The notes under the pieces were generated by a model. It was not told where the DNA came from, ran no database searches, and saw only the letters and a program-made list of their open reading frames with translations. This document shows, piece after piece, positions 11,677 through 22,896 of a stretch of 64,000 nt of DNA. The translations under genes were made by a program, and so were the position numbers. Position 1 is the first letter of the stretch. The number at the start of each line of letters is the position of its first letter. The DNA lies in the NCBI GenBank assembly GCA_024196135.1, contig JAMQCK010000055.1, positions 52,797 to 116,796 of the forward strand, in the 5' to 3' direction. This DNA is from Pleurotus ostreatus/Saccharomyces cerevisiae fusant (lineage: Eukaryota; Opisthokonta).

Positions 11677-13345
11677 ATGCAGACCTTCTTTCAGCAGACG
11701 CGTCTGTCATCGTCGCCGACCTCGGGGTGGGCACTTCCGTCGCTTTGGTCAGGTATGCTGTGCGGGAGGGGGTGGTGAAGAGAGGGATAACGTAGACTGA
11801 CACGCGCTGGCAGCTGAGCGACTCTACTCCCTCTCCTCGACTACCTTGTCGAGCCTCTTCGCGAAACAACCTGCGCAGGCAGAGCCCGTGCGGCAGCTGG
11901 CAGAGTTGTCGCAAACCAATGTACGTCTTCCTTTCTACTCCCTTGCACACATTTTTTGACATCTGATCCCCCAGCGAACCTTCACCCCGCAATCCCGAAC
12001 ACCCTCCTTCACCCCCGTCAGCGGGGGCCCGACCTCAAGCATGCCCATCCAGCGAGCTCAGTCGCAGGATGAGCTTCAGATACCCCCCACTACTTCCTCC
12101 TCTCCGTCAACCTTGAACAACTCCCCACCCAACTCGAACAAGAAGCGTCCCATCGGGCTTGGCTTAGGCCTCCCGTCGAGCTTCCGCGCGTCCTCGCGCG
12201 CCCCTTCTAGCGCGCCCTCGCGTGTATCGTCTAGCGCGCCCTCGCGTGTATCGTCTAGCGCGGCCTCGCGTGCACCTTCCAACGCCGCGGAGATCTCGGA
12301 GGCCGCGGCGAGCAGCACTTCCGCTACTCGCGCTGCAACGCGCGCAAAGAAGAGCATCGCAGGCCTTGGCCTCGGACTCCCCTCCTTGGTCCAGGCCAAG
12401 GTCGCCGCGCGCGGGTCCTCTGGTGCATGCGGATCTTCTGGTGCATGCGGATCCGCAAGCGCAAGCACCTCCACCTCGGCTGGCTCAATGGCGCGTCGAT
12501 CGGGCTCAATGGCGCGTCAATCGGGCTCCTCGGCACGCTCGACCAGCCCATCCCGCCGCTCCCTCTCCCCCACCTCGCGCGCTCTCGTCTCTGTGGCTGC
12601 CAACCTCCCTTCCGTCGTTGCGAACCTTCCCTGCGTCGCTGCCAACCTCCCCTCCGTCGCTGTCAACCTCCCATCCGTCGCTGCGAACCTTCCCTGCGTC
12701 GCCGCGCATCTGCCCTCCGTCGCCGCACATCTGCCCTCGCGCCCCCGCACGGTCAGCCCTCTGAACTTCCTGCGGCCGACAAGGTTCCCGAAGCGCCCGC
12801 TGTATGCGATTCCGGAGGTCGTGGCGGAGGAGGGGGAGAAAGGGGGCGGGGCGAGGGTGTCGTCTACGAGCTCGAGTGTGCTGTCGACATGATCGTGCGT
12901 GGTGTCGACAGGATCGTGCGCGGTGTCGACAGGATCGTGCGTGGGGTCACCGCAGTCACCCAGGTCGTCGGTGGAGATCCGCAGACCTTCGACATCGAGC
13001 GTGGCGTCGGCAGGGTCGCCTAGGTCGTCGGTGGAGCTGCGTGTGCCTTCGCCGACCTCCCGCGTGCCCTCGCCTGGACCCCGTATGCCGGCAGCTGCTC
13101 CTCGCGCGCCCTCAACCGGACCTCGCGCACCCTCCTCCGGACCTCGCGCACCCTCAGTTGGGTTCCGCGCGCCCTCCTCCGGTCACCGCGTCCCCTCAGT
13201 CGTGCTCCCGCGTCAGTCGCGGCGAGTACTATCTTCGACGCGCTCTCAGGGCGCGGTTCTCCCATCGGCGCGCTCCCAGTACGCGCCGTCATTCACATCT
13301 TCGTTTGACGCCGCCAAGGCATCGTCGAACTGCTTGCTTTTCTGA
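11677..13345 (+). CDS. Ser/Ala/Pro-rich repeat protein with an in-frame TGA at 12890
   Basis: Exons 11677-11752, 11814-11920 and 11975 onward join in frame. The conservative reading stops at TGA 12890-12892 (366 aa). The same frame continues open for 151 more codons to TGA 13345 with the same composition, which would give 517 codons with one internal stop. The protein is a chain of short repeats: SAPSRVSS-like units (12190-12270), two GSSGACGS-type units, two SMARRSG units, about seven 7-residue units of the form A-A/V-N/H-L-P-S/C-V (12596-12740), then RAPS/RVPS units after the TGA. Neither signal peptide nor domain is recognised; it is probably disordered. Whether this is a shortened protein, recent pseudogenisation or a base error cannot be told here. 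Confidence 0.55.
12596..12740 (+). repeat. 21-bp tandem repeat encoding a 7-residue unit
   Basis: About seven imperfect copies of a unit like GCTGCCAACCTCCCTTCCGTC lie in frame within the repeat-protein gene. Differences fall mostly at third positions or swap Ser/Cys and Asn/His, consistent with repeat expansion in a translated region. Confidence 0.75.
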
Positions 13346-13619
13346 GCCCCCTCCGACCCTGGTCTGCTCATCATCTAATACTAATCGCTACCCGTACGTA
13401 CGTACCTCTTCCTCCCGCTAATCCCGTTCCTCTTCCTGCTTTCTTTTCTGCGCACATACTTGAATCCGCATATCTTGTACTATTATCCACCCCGCTTCAG
13501 GCGGGCGTCCATCAATCCAACTATCGTCGCTCTGGCGGAGCGTCGTCCAACTCATGTTCTCCACGTCTCTTCGACCTCTCTACGTCCCCACACGTCCTCT
13601 CTCGACCATCCGCCCTCTC

Positions 13620-13895
13620 TACATCGTCAACCATCCTCTCCACGTCGCCTACCATCCTCTCCACGTCGCCTACCATCCCCTACGGACGTCTCACATATAT
13701 ACAATCCCTGGTCTCATGCTGGCATCGCCCCTGTGCATATCCTTATCCCTCATTTGCGTTCGCGTCCGTCCGCTCTGTTTATCGTGGTCATTGCTTGCTT
13801 GTCGTGGTCGTTCGTACTTGCTCGTCGTGGTCGTCGCTCACTTGTCGTGGTCGTCGCGAGCTCGCACTGTCGTGCTCATTCGTACTCGCTTGTAT
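13620..13895 (+). repeat. Short degenerate tandem repeats, non-coding
   Basis: Two perfect 21-bp units CCTCTCCACGTCGCCTACCAT lie in tandem at about 13631-13675, followed at about 13780-13890 by degenerate repeats of the core TCGTGGTCGT. They lie downstream of the repeat-protein gene and are not in a convincing reading frame. Confidence 0.5.
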
Positions 13896-14094
13896 ACCCC
13901 GCCCGTGCCTGCCTGTTCGTCGACTTCGTCCCGCATACATACTCGTGCATGATCTACTTGCGGTACTTGGCGCACTGGATCCTATGGATTAGCCTTATGG
14001 ACTGCGTTCGCGTCACCTTTGGCCTATGAACAAATATAACATGCTTGATTTCTCTAGTATTCGACACGCTGAGACTCCAGCTTGTCTGGGGCTG

Positions 14095-14215
14095 ACATAT
14101 GGGCGGTATAGTGTGCAAAAACCTCCAAGGAGGTATTTCGACACATGCCGCCGCCGAGGCCCGAAAACGACGCACGAATGCAACAGACTCGCAGAATCGA
14201 CGCATATAATCGGGC
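14095..14215 (+). repeat. Left copy of a diverged inverted repeat
   Basis: From TATGGGCGGTATAGTGTG through the hairpin-like AAACCTCCAAGGAGGTATTT to TCGACACATGCCGCCG this segment matches the reverse complement of about 15190-15291. The first about 55 bp are nearly identical; the next about 70 bp are diverged but keep similar translated residues (FDTCRRR, TH-C, AE-T, GYL). It may be a terminal repeat of a degenerate mobile element or a second copy of a decayed coding unit. Confidence 0.55.
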
Positions 14216-15169
14216 TGAAATCGCCCGGTTACCTCTTAAGGAGGCTCTAGCCGGGCAGAGCATGCGACAGAAAGGTACCTTGGGCGTTACGGTCGCGCTG
14301 AGCCTGGCGATTTCGGCTTCGCCCGAGGCTCACCGCTAAATTCCCGCGCTCACGTGAGCCGCAAGTTGAACTTCGTCTCGCTCGGTGGCCCTCTTACTCT
14401 CTAGCTTCTCTGCCATTTCTTCTAGCTTCATCACAAGCTGAGTAGATATGCAATTGGTAGGCGCTATTGCTCGGCACGGGTATGATATGTACTGACGATC
14501 ATAAGTTCATAAGGGCTTACCCCAAAGCACCGAGTTCTGGCCGCCGCGGGGTCCGCGCTCGCAATCTCAAGCGGCCAGCGTAACATAATAGACTCTTCTA
14601 CCCTTAATTAGCGTGAGATTGCGCGCGAGCTGCTCGAAGAGTCTGTCAAGGCACAAACAAGTGTTTCGAGTCGACTGAACCTCGAGCCCTCGCGCGGGAA
14701 GACAGGTCGAGGCAGATCAAGGCGCCTGCGAATGGCGATGTTGAGGGTGATCAATGCCACCGGAAAGAAAGGTCTGGAGGTATATGAAGGAGCATCCGGC
14801 GGCGTGGTCGGCCGTAGGTCTGACATTTGATATGGTTTGCTCGCAGGTCAGTCCAGCGCGATGGAGCAGAGACAATGGGGTCACCTCGAGGCCGACTGTG
14901 ACTTCCGGTCGTTAGCGAGCGCGCCTGCACCAAAGAAATTGGCGGATACTCGCTAGGGACACCCATCCAGTGTACAACGTCGTCGGGAGAGCTGAATTTC
15001 TCGTCACAACAGAGTATCTCGGCTTTAGCGCCGGGCGCTTACCATTGAGTCGGCGATTTCCGAGCCCGGCCAACCCAGCCACGTCACAACTCATTGCCCT
15101 CCTCCCCTTCATCGCCCTTGGAAACGGACGGGGAGCCGAGCACCAAAGGTAGCCATCATGGAATAGTTC

Positions 15170-15293
15170 GATCGCGTACGTCGTTTCCGCAAATTCATCG
15201 CAATCGTGCGTCGATGTTGAATCTCGTCGGCGGCATGTGTCGAAAACCTCGTTAAGAGGTTTTTGCACACTATACCGCCCATACTGACACGCC
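15170..15293 (-). repeat. Right copy of a diverged inverted repeat
   Basis: Inverted partner of 14095-14215. It contains the palindrome AAAACCTCTTAACGAGGTTTT on the minus strand. The outer ends of the two copies are about 1.2 kb apart. No transposase-like frame is visible between them, so a full DNA transposon is not supported. Confidence 0.55.
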
Positions 15294-16082
15294 CGTTATT
15301 GTCACGAAGAGTCTGTGCTATATGTAAGGACGGCCAAACAAAGGCCGACAAGGTCTTGAGTTCGATTGTCGGTGCGCTCAGGTGCTTCACGTTCATTCCT
15401 CGTGCGCGACGTCAGGAGGGTTCCGCAAGCGCAGGCTATAGCAAAGCAATCTCTCTTAAATTGCATACGATACAGTAGTACGCGCGTACAGTACGCCATC
15501 GACGGTCACAGATTGCGACGGCCTCAACACTTCCGTGTCATTGTTCCCCTTCTCTCAGGTCCGTCCGCGATACCATATGGATCCGAAAAAAAACTCGGCG
15601 CAGAAGATCTTAGCGGTACGTGCATGAAAACACTACGATTCGGCCGGAAAGACTGTACGAAACTCTGCAGGCTGATTTAGAACACGGTCACTAAGCTTTC
15701 AATCGGCCACTTACTATAAGCTGCAGCTGATGAACATGGACAGCACAAAAGATGAAGTTGGACCAAGTATGCGTTTCAGAGACGAGCCTGATACGGTGTC
15801 AGCGTCAAGTCGGCCAGTTCTGAAGCGCCACTGCGACGGGCAGGGCAGGTGTAGAGCGTCCGGAGAGCGCAGGACGTCCGCCTCGGCGAAGCAGACAATC
15901 CAAGTTCGCGCCGCGGCCCCGCTTGAGCGAGGCGATAGGCATCAGAGTGTTAAGATTGAGAAGTCCTGGACAAGCTAGGAAGCGGCCGGCACAGCCAGCG
16001 CTTATAAAGTACAATATGCTACATAAATAACAAGACCGACATAAGTTATTGCACCGACCGCGGCTCAAGAGCAGTATATGTT

Positions 16083-19000
16083 TTAGGTGTGCCACCCATT
16101 GTTCCTTTGTTCTTCGCGAAGCGCGGAGAGGGCACGAGCCACGGCATGCCCACGGGCTGTAATCATGTCATGGCTGCTTTCGATGCAGTATCGCCTTCCG
16201 TGCACTAAGACCGATTGTGAGCGTCGCGCTATCAGTGATGCAGGAGTGAACACGAACCGAAAACAGTGCACGTCCACAACGTCTGCTGGCCCTTCGGCTT
16301 GGACGTATATGTCCACGTGATCCCTTTCGAATGCAAAGTCTCCGCCTCGCTGAGGGAGTTCAAGTTGGGCTGCACTGCACGAGCGAAGTCCACGACTTAG
16401 TCACATTGACGGGGTGGATTCAGAAAATGGTCGACGCACCTCCGCGAATATGTACATGGCCTGCGCGCCGCGTCAAGTCGTTGTATATGTCGGCCCGTGT
16501 TTCGGAAAGGACCACGAGCACATTCAGATGGCGTTCGGCCATCATTGAGTCGCAGAGGATGCGACCGTCGCGGTGAGGGATGTTGGCCAAGAAGTGGACT
16601 ATTTCCGACCGATGCTCCGGGTATTGCTCCAAAGCTTTATCGGCATAGGAAGACCAGTACCTTCCGGCGTGGAAATGTAGCGGGAACTTCGCCCACAACC
16701 TTACAGGGCGTTGGGCGAAGCCAACCTCTGTAAGATAAGACATACACATACGGGCCATGACGAGATTCGCGTGTTGTTCGTCGACGTGGCCCGATGAAGG
16801 ACAATCCAGCAAGTAGTCACGCACGGAGGCGTGCGCGATGCGAATGTAATCGCCGTAGTACGAGACCAATGTCGAGCTTAGCATGCTGAGGACCTGCTGC
16901 GATGAAGACGGGCGCAGAGATCGATCGAACTTGGGTATGGAAAGTTCGTGGTCGAAGGCAAGGAGTTCAGCGACTAAATCCTTGCTCAGGGGCGCGCGAG
17001 AAAACATGAGCCAAGCCAGGAGGGGACGAATCACTTCTTTCTCATCGTCGGTCATCGATTTAAAGAGGTTTTCGTATATCCCTCGTAGTGTCCCTGGCAT
17101 CTGCCGCAGCTTCTTGCGGAGCGTGACCGGAACGCCTGCGTCCTTGGCTATCTCACGAATCTGCAGTGCCGTCCATCGAAAACTTGAGGAATAACATTAG
17201 ATGTGCTCGCACAAGCACTGCATTACTCACTTTCCATCCGCGCCCTCGCATAACGCGTTCCGCACACGTTTGATCTCTTGGTGGGCCACATGCGATAGGA
17301 CCCCGCACGGCGCAAGCGCTTTATCCAGCACTGTCGCGATGTCCTTGTTGACATGGCTTTTGTGCATATGAAACTCGACGTCGCACGACCAACGGAGGGT
17401 CTGGTGAATGGGCGCCTCGGTACGGCTGGATACCATGAGTGATATGCCGTGCACCTGAAGCATGCGTCGTAGCGAGTAAGAGATTAGATCGCTGTTATAG
17501 GACTCGTCCAATGCATCGACAGCGATGAAGATCCGCGTGCGCAAGGCGACCCGTTCCAAAATCGACATGAGCTTGTGCTGCATGACGTCGGGCGATGGTT
17601 GGGAGTGCCCGTTCATCTGCCTTTCATGCAGCTGCAACAGCGTGGACAGACCTTCGGTGGTATGATATGCTAATTGGCAGAGCAGGGACGCCAAAAACTC
17701 CTCTAGCTTTCCGGTTCTGGAGCTGTCTGTTGCATCGAACAAATGTGAGAGAATGATTGTGGGTGATGGGGAGATGGCGCAAAGCGCTTGAAGCTCGCGA
17801 ATGGCGGCTGCCCTGCGAACGGAGTGTGAAACGAAGCAATGTCCAGTCAGTATACGTACATCATGGTACTCTTGCCGCACCCAGCTAGCGCGCTGTCAGC
17901 TGATTTCTGCGGATAGATAGGCACAGCTTACCGCTTCCATGAAGCCAGATAACGCGTTTGTTCCCAGACATAAAAGAAGCAAAGCTTCGGCTGTCCAGTA
18001 CCCAAGAGCCTGTTCCGCTAGCTCGAGCGCCCAGGAGGGCATTCATCACGCCAGAAGAGTCCGGGTAAGCGAGCCAATCGAAAATCTTGTCTATATCATG
18101 GGTTTCTGAAAGACAAAGTCAAGCGGTGCGCAGTAAAACGTGAGGAGAGGCGTACTGCTTCTGTTTCTCGTCTCCTCGCCCACGTCGATCAACCTTCGCT
18201 GAAACTCCTCTAGAATCCCTCGATTGTCAACAAGTTCTTGCTGACACGCTGACGCATACATGCGCATATCGTCTTCAGACGTCTCTTGATGAGGTGCGGG
18301 GGTTCGTCGCAGGAGGGGACGGGGGACGTACTATAGATCTCTTGTGTCTGTGATGCAATTCGCCGCAGGAAGGTCCGCACCATACTCTGAGCGTTCCCTA
18401 CGCAACAATAAGCACAGTGGAAGACTGCTAGAGCCAGTCTTACAGTGTATGCTATCGCTCAGAATAGTCAATGTTTGTTGGGCTACAGCCAGCGTCACAG
18501 CAGCGACAGCGTCATGGTGATTCATGGCGAGTCGCCCTAGGTCAGCGAGAGCCGACGCAACCTCGTCTGATTGGCGGATATGCTGCAGCCACCGCTCTTT
18601 CAGATACGTCAATACAAGAACTGCAGAAGTAAAACGATGTCTCACTCAATCGACCGTCTTTTCGGAGGCGCATGACGAGTCCTAGAATAATCAGCATCTG
18701 CTCGAGTAACTTGACCGCTGTCTCACGCAGCGCAGCGTGATGGTCAAGAGGCATATGAGTAATGATACGTAGGTGAAGTCCCATCGTGTCGAAGGCGTCC
18801 GCAATGGAGTCGTAATCTTCCTTGACTTTTGTCGCGGCCTGAGATGCATCAGCGGGATTTTAAGTCTGGGGTACGACGTCGGCCATACCTCTACGGCGAC
18901 GCCGATCGCAGCGAATACAGCCTTGACGGGGGAAAATGGCTACAGAAGCGACTCAGAAGGTATCGCAACTGTGTCGAAAGCGATACGCACCATTGTAACC

Positions 19001-19233
19001 GCCTCGCCAAGTATGGGGCATAGCGTCTGCACTACCTTTGCGACTGGCTTCACCTTGTCCCGGATCCGTCGCCCGTCCTCCCGGAATGCGAGGAAGTCCG
19101 CTTTACGGTGTTCGACCAGCTCCATAATGGCGCTGACCGAGTCAAGGGATGACGAGGAGAGCGCAACTCCGCTTTGGCGCTCGTACTCTGCAACGGCATC
19201 TTGCAGACGAAGTATGAGCGGGTCTGATGACAT
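16083..19233 (-). CDS. STAND receptor: Goodbye-like N-terminus plus NACHT NTPase
   Basis: Minus-strand exons 19233-18991, 18939-18889, 18838-18646, 18620-18444, 18397-18332, 18284-18156, 18105-17932, 17884-17860, 17812-17231, 17182-16440 and possibly 16369-16083 give 889 aa. Without the last splice the frame stops at 16420. The N-terminal about 200 residues are helical and match the fungal STAND Goodbye-type domain (VKPVAKVVQ, KAVFAAIG, YDSIADAFD). The NACHT ATPase has Walker A GSAGCGKST at residues 343-351 and Walker B IFIAVDALDES. The following segment (FRWTALQIRE ... LRGIYENLF) is the usual post-NACHT region. Such proteins act in fungal non-self recognition and programmed cell death. No clear ankyrin, WD40 or TPR array follows, so the sensor half is short or lost. 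The C-terminal exon is the least certain. Confidence 0.82.
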
Positions 19234-19810
19234 GAACGTTGGGAAGGGTCGAGGATGCAGGCCGATGACAGGTTTTGCCGCGCTCCTCGACGTAGAGAGA
19301 GAAAGCGTATGTACCGCGAGGCCGTTTCTACAGCATCGATCAGACGGTCACCGCCGCTCTCACCCTTCCAGCCCCAGTCCTGCCCTTCAACACCAGCTGT
19401 GTCACAAGCACGCCGTTTTCACGTGTTGGGGCAATGTCGGCATGCACCCGTCGAGTTCTGCGTTAGAGCTCGTTCTGTGATCGTCCGCTGCGTGGGAGAT
19501 GCGAATTTAACGGTTGACTATGAGGTCGCACACAGCGCTCCAAGCCGTCAGTGGTTTACCGCTGTGCATCCTGACGTGCCCCGCGCAAACGTGGAGGATA
19601 CACCAGCCTCGCGTGATTCTACCCTAAGCCAGCAGACATCGATTCAGTCCATATTACCACTTTACAGATTCACATAGGGTACGAGGCATACATACTACAA
19701 GACGCCGCATGAGAGGCAAAAAGATACGAGTCAAGAACTTGTGGACAGACCATAGCGTACATGGTCCCTAGCCATACGTGTACAGCCACTCGAAATGACT
19801 TGTCAAGCAC
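19234..19810. other. Spacer between the STAND gene and histone H3
   Basis: Holds the STAND-gene promoter (minus strand) and the 3' end of histone H3. No gene is supported; the plus-strand frame overlapping 18773-19480 is antisense shadow. Confidence 0.45.
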
Positions 19811-20536
<726 letters not shown>

Positions 20537-21670
20537 GGCGATGAGATGGGCGGTTTAGAGCTGATTTGACGAAAGTTCGGCGGCGCTTGTTGGTGGGGCT
20601 CCTGGGGGAAGGAAGGAAAGGAACGGCAGTGGGAGGTTCAGAGACCCTGTCGTTTTACGGAAGATTCCCACGGCGGGGCTCGGATGGTCCATGCGTCGCT
20701 GTTTGGGCCCGTTTTCGCGGCCCCGAAAGTCGGAAGATTGGGAATATTTAGAAGATGATTTTCTATGCCCCGCCACGGGTCGAATTGGAGGGTATTATTG
20801 GACAGAATGATCATAGCATGGATACTACACATGCTGAATTATTCTGGAGCGGTCTGACCGGACTGAGAGCGCTGCAAAGAGAGAAGAAGACGAAAGCACC
20901 AGTTCAGCAGAGCCGAAGGCGCTTTCTCCTTTTGGAAATAGAAGATCCCTGCACAACACCCTCTCCTCGTCCTCCGACATCATGAAAGTTGCAACGCAGC
21001 CTCTGAGATACATCAGGAACTTGCTCTATTTTTCACGAGCTGTCGGAGGGAGTTTATGGGTCAGGAATGGGGGCACGGAATGGCGCTTGTCGAAGCACAG
21101 CCACACCTGGAACGTTCGAATCTTCCGCGCAGGAAACGCACATTTCGACGCTGTTTTCCTCGAGGATGCATATACCGCTCCATGCCACCTCAGCACCTCA
21201 CGCGGACGGGCACAGCACCTGAACACTGCCTGCTTACGACCACGCCACTACGCCGCTCGGATACGACTGACCAGACTTCTAGAAGCTGAATGATACTCGG
21301 ACTTCGAACCCTATTGCGTTGCTGCGTATCACCATCCTGTATTCTACGTAGGTTCTCGAGTACGACTGACTCAAACGCTGTTTAATATGGCTCGCAGACA
21401 ACAGGATTGAGCATATACGGTACAACAGGTAGAACTACACCGCGCGACAAGCTGGCCCGGAGGCTGCAAGACATCCCCGTCAAGCAGATGCGCACTTCGA
21501 GGTTTCGGCGCAGTACGCGAGGTCTTCCGAAATGGAGAGTATGTGAAGCATGCACTGCAAGGTGACAGGGGAGGATCAAGAGTTCATGGACTGTACGCTG
21601 TAGCCAAAAGCCAGCGAAAGCTGGACCATGGGTAAGCGACAGAGCGGCCAACGTTGCAGGATTACGCACC
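20537..21670. other. Intergenic region upstream of histone H3
   Basis: About 1.1 kb with short conflicting frames on both strands and no family motif. It contains the H3 promoter on the minus strand. I see no tRNA, repeat or element here. Confidence 0.4.
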
Positions 21671-22153
21671 TCATCTCGGTCGAGTCGGTCTACTCCTCTG
21701 CTTCTCGATGCTCCTGGCAGACGGCTGAGTGACCTGCACTTCCCCCGGCACGCACTGCTCCACCGCAAACTGCGCCGCCAGCCTCGCTACCCCGCCCACG
21801 ATCCCTCCCACTATACACGCGACGCCGACGAGCACATACACCGGGTAAGCCAGGTCAAGTACCCAGGTAATCGTATTGTACGGCGCGATCACGAACGCTT
21901 GCAGGACGAGGGAGCCGAAGACGGTCAGGGGCGCGCAGAGGTAGAGTGTGGCGGCGACGACGTGGCTGAAGAAGGACGAGTGGGCGAGGAGGGCGGCGGA
22001 CTTGCTGAGGCTGTAGGCGAGGTGAAAGCCAGCTATGGCAGTGCGAGCGGACCAGCGGTAGGCGGCGAGAAGGTAGGGGAGCGCCTTGGAGAGGTCGAGC
22101 GGTGGGGTGACCGCGTCCGCGGTTGGGGATGCGGTGGCTGCGCTGGTCTCCAT
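21671..22153 (-). CDS. Small integral membrane protein of unknown function
   Basis: A single uninterrupted 160-codon frame starting at 22153. After a polar N-terminus the protein has an amphipathic helix region (ALPYLLAAYRWSARTAIAGF) and two strongly hydrophobic segments, roughly residues 62-85 (VVAATLYLCAPLTVFGSLVL) and 99-124 (LDLAYPVYVLVGVACIVGG), followed by a basic tail. This predicts two or three membrane passes with the C-terminus in the cytosol. No family is recognised. A GTGCGT donor overlaps the stop region, so the extreme C-terminus could be altered by splicing. Confidence 0.68.
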   Translation of the reverse strand: METSAATASPTADAVTPPLDLSKALPYLLAAYRWSARTAIAGFHLAYSLSKSAALLAHSSFFSHVVAATLYLCAPLTVFGSLVLQAFVIAPYNTITWVLDLAYPVYVLVGVACIVGGIVGGVARLAAQFAVEQCVPGEVQVTQPSARSIEKQRSRPTRPR

Positions 22154-22665
22154 ACTGAGGGGAGCGTCAAGGTGTTCAGGTCAGGAATTCGGCCCCTTGA
22201 TAGAACAGCCCGCAATTCTGCTTGTCAAGGGCATGCATGAGTGTTGGCAGGCGCGAAGGCGGGGACTTGGAATCTGTGGTGAACGCGCCGTGCGGGATGC
22301 GGTGATCACGTCGGCCCGGATTTCTCACGATTGTTGTCTCGATTCTGTGGCGCCTGCATCCTCCTTACCTTCGACTACCACAATGATTCGAGGGCAGCGG
22401 AGTCTTGTAGCCGTCTGCCAGTCGTTTACTGCGCTACACACTATAGGTCACAATCATATGTTGCCTCGACTTCGAGAATGAGGTTCAAGACTCAAGCCTC
22501 TCAAAGGCGTATCTCCTCTGCTTATGCGCCGTCTATCTGAAGTGCGTACGTCGTTGCATGCGCCTTGTTGTGTAGCAACAAAAACCTGCCGGCAAGACGC
22601 TTCGGACGTCGCAAGACTGACCCGAAACCCCTTGTTAGGCCTCTCTGTCAATCGGCAAAAGAGCA
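22154..22665. other. Spacer between membrane protein gene and tRNA-Gly
   Basis: About 510 bases holding the 5' side of the membrane protein gene and the 3' flank of the tRNA. No coding or RNA feature is supported. Confidence 0.4.
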
Positions 22666-22764
22666 TGCATCAGCCGGGAGTCGAACCCGAGGCTAGAGCA
22701 GTTATCCCCATTTGGGGGGCCACGTGGATGGGAAGCTCCAATGTTACCGTTACACCACTGATGC
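22666..22764 (-). tRNA. tRNA-Gly (anticodon CCC), 28-nt intron
   Basis: Minus-strand cloverleaf: acceptor GCATCAG/CTGATGC with discriminator A; D-arm TGGTGTAACGGTAACA; anticodon stem GGAGC/GCTCT; T-arm with GGGTTCGACTCCC. The anticodon loop TTCCCA..T carries CCC at 22732-22730 (Gly, GGG codons). A 28-nt intron at 22728-22701 sits after position 37 and contains a C6/G4 hairpin (GGCCCCCC..TGGGG). Confidence 0.9.
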
Positions 22765-22896
22765 TTGTAAGGCAGGGTTGTTGCTAAGTACTCGATCCAT
22801 CGACGCAGACATGCACTATCAGCAATATCGTGTTTGCTAATGCGTACCCGAGAGAATATTGGGCACAAATAGTTGATTATACCAAGAACACACATA

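Larger units (their letters stand above)
13346..16082. other. Gene-poor region carrying repeats
   Basis: About 2.7 kb without a supported gene. It holds the tandem repeats at 13.6-13.9 kb and the inverted pair at 14.1 and 15.2 kb. Base composition is more mixed than in the flanking genes and open frames are short. A weak intron-like pattern at 15569-15850 is discussed under findings. Confidence 0.5.

Noticed and set aside
12222..13421. Several overlapping frames in the repeat-protein gene
   Set aside because: Tandem repeats of 18-21 bp keep all frames open; only one frame connects to the upstream exons.
18773..19480. 235-codon plus-strand frame across the STAND gene start
   Set aside because: Antisense to exons with a recognised Goodbye-type N-terminus.
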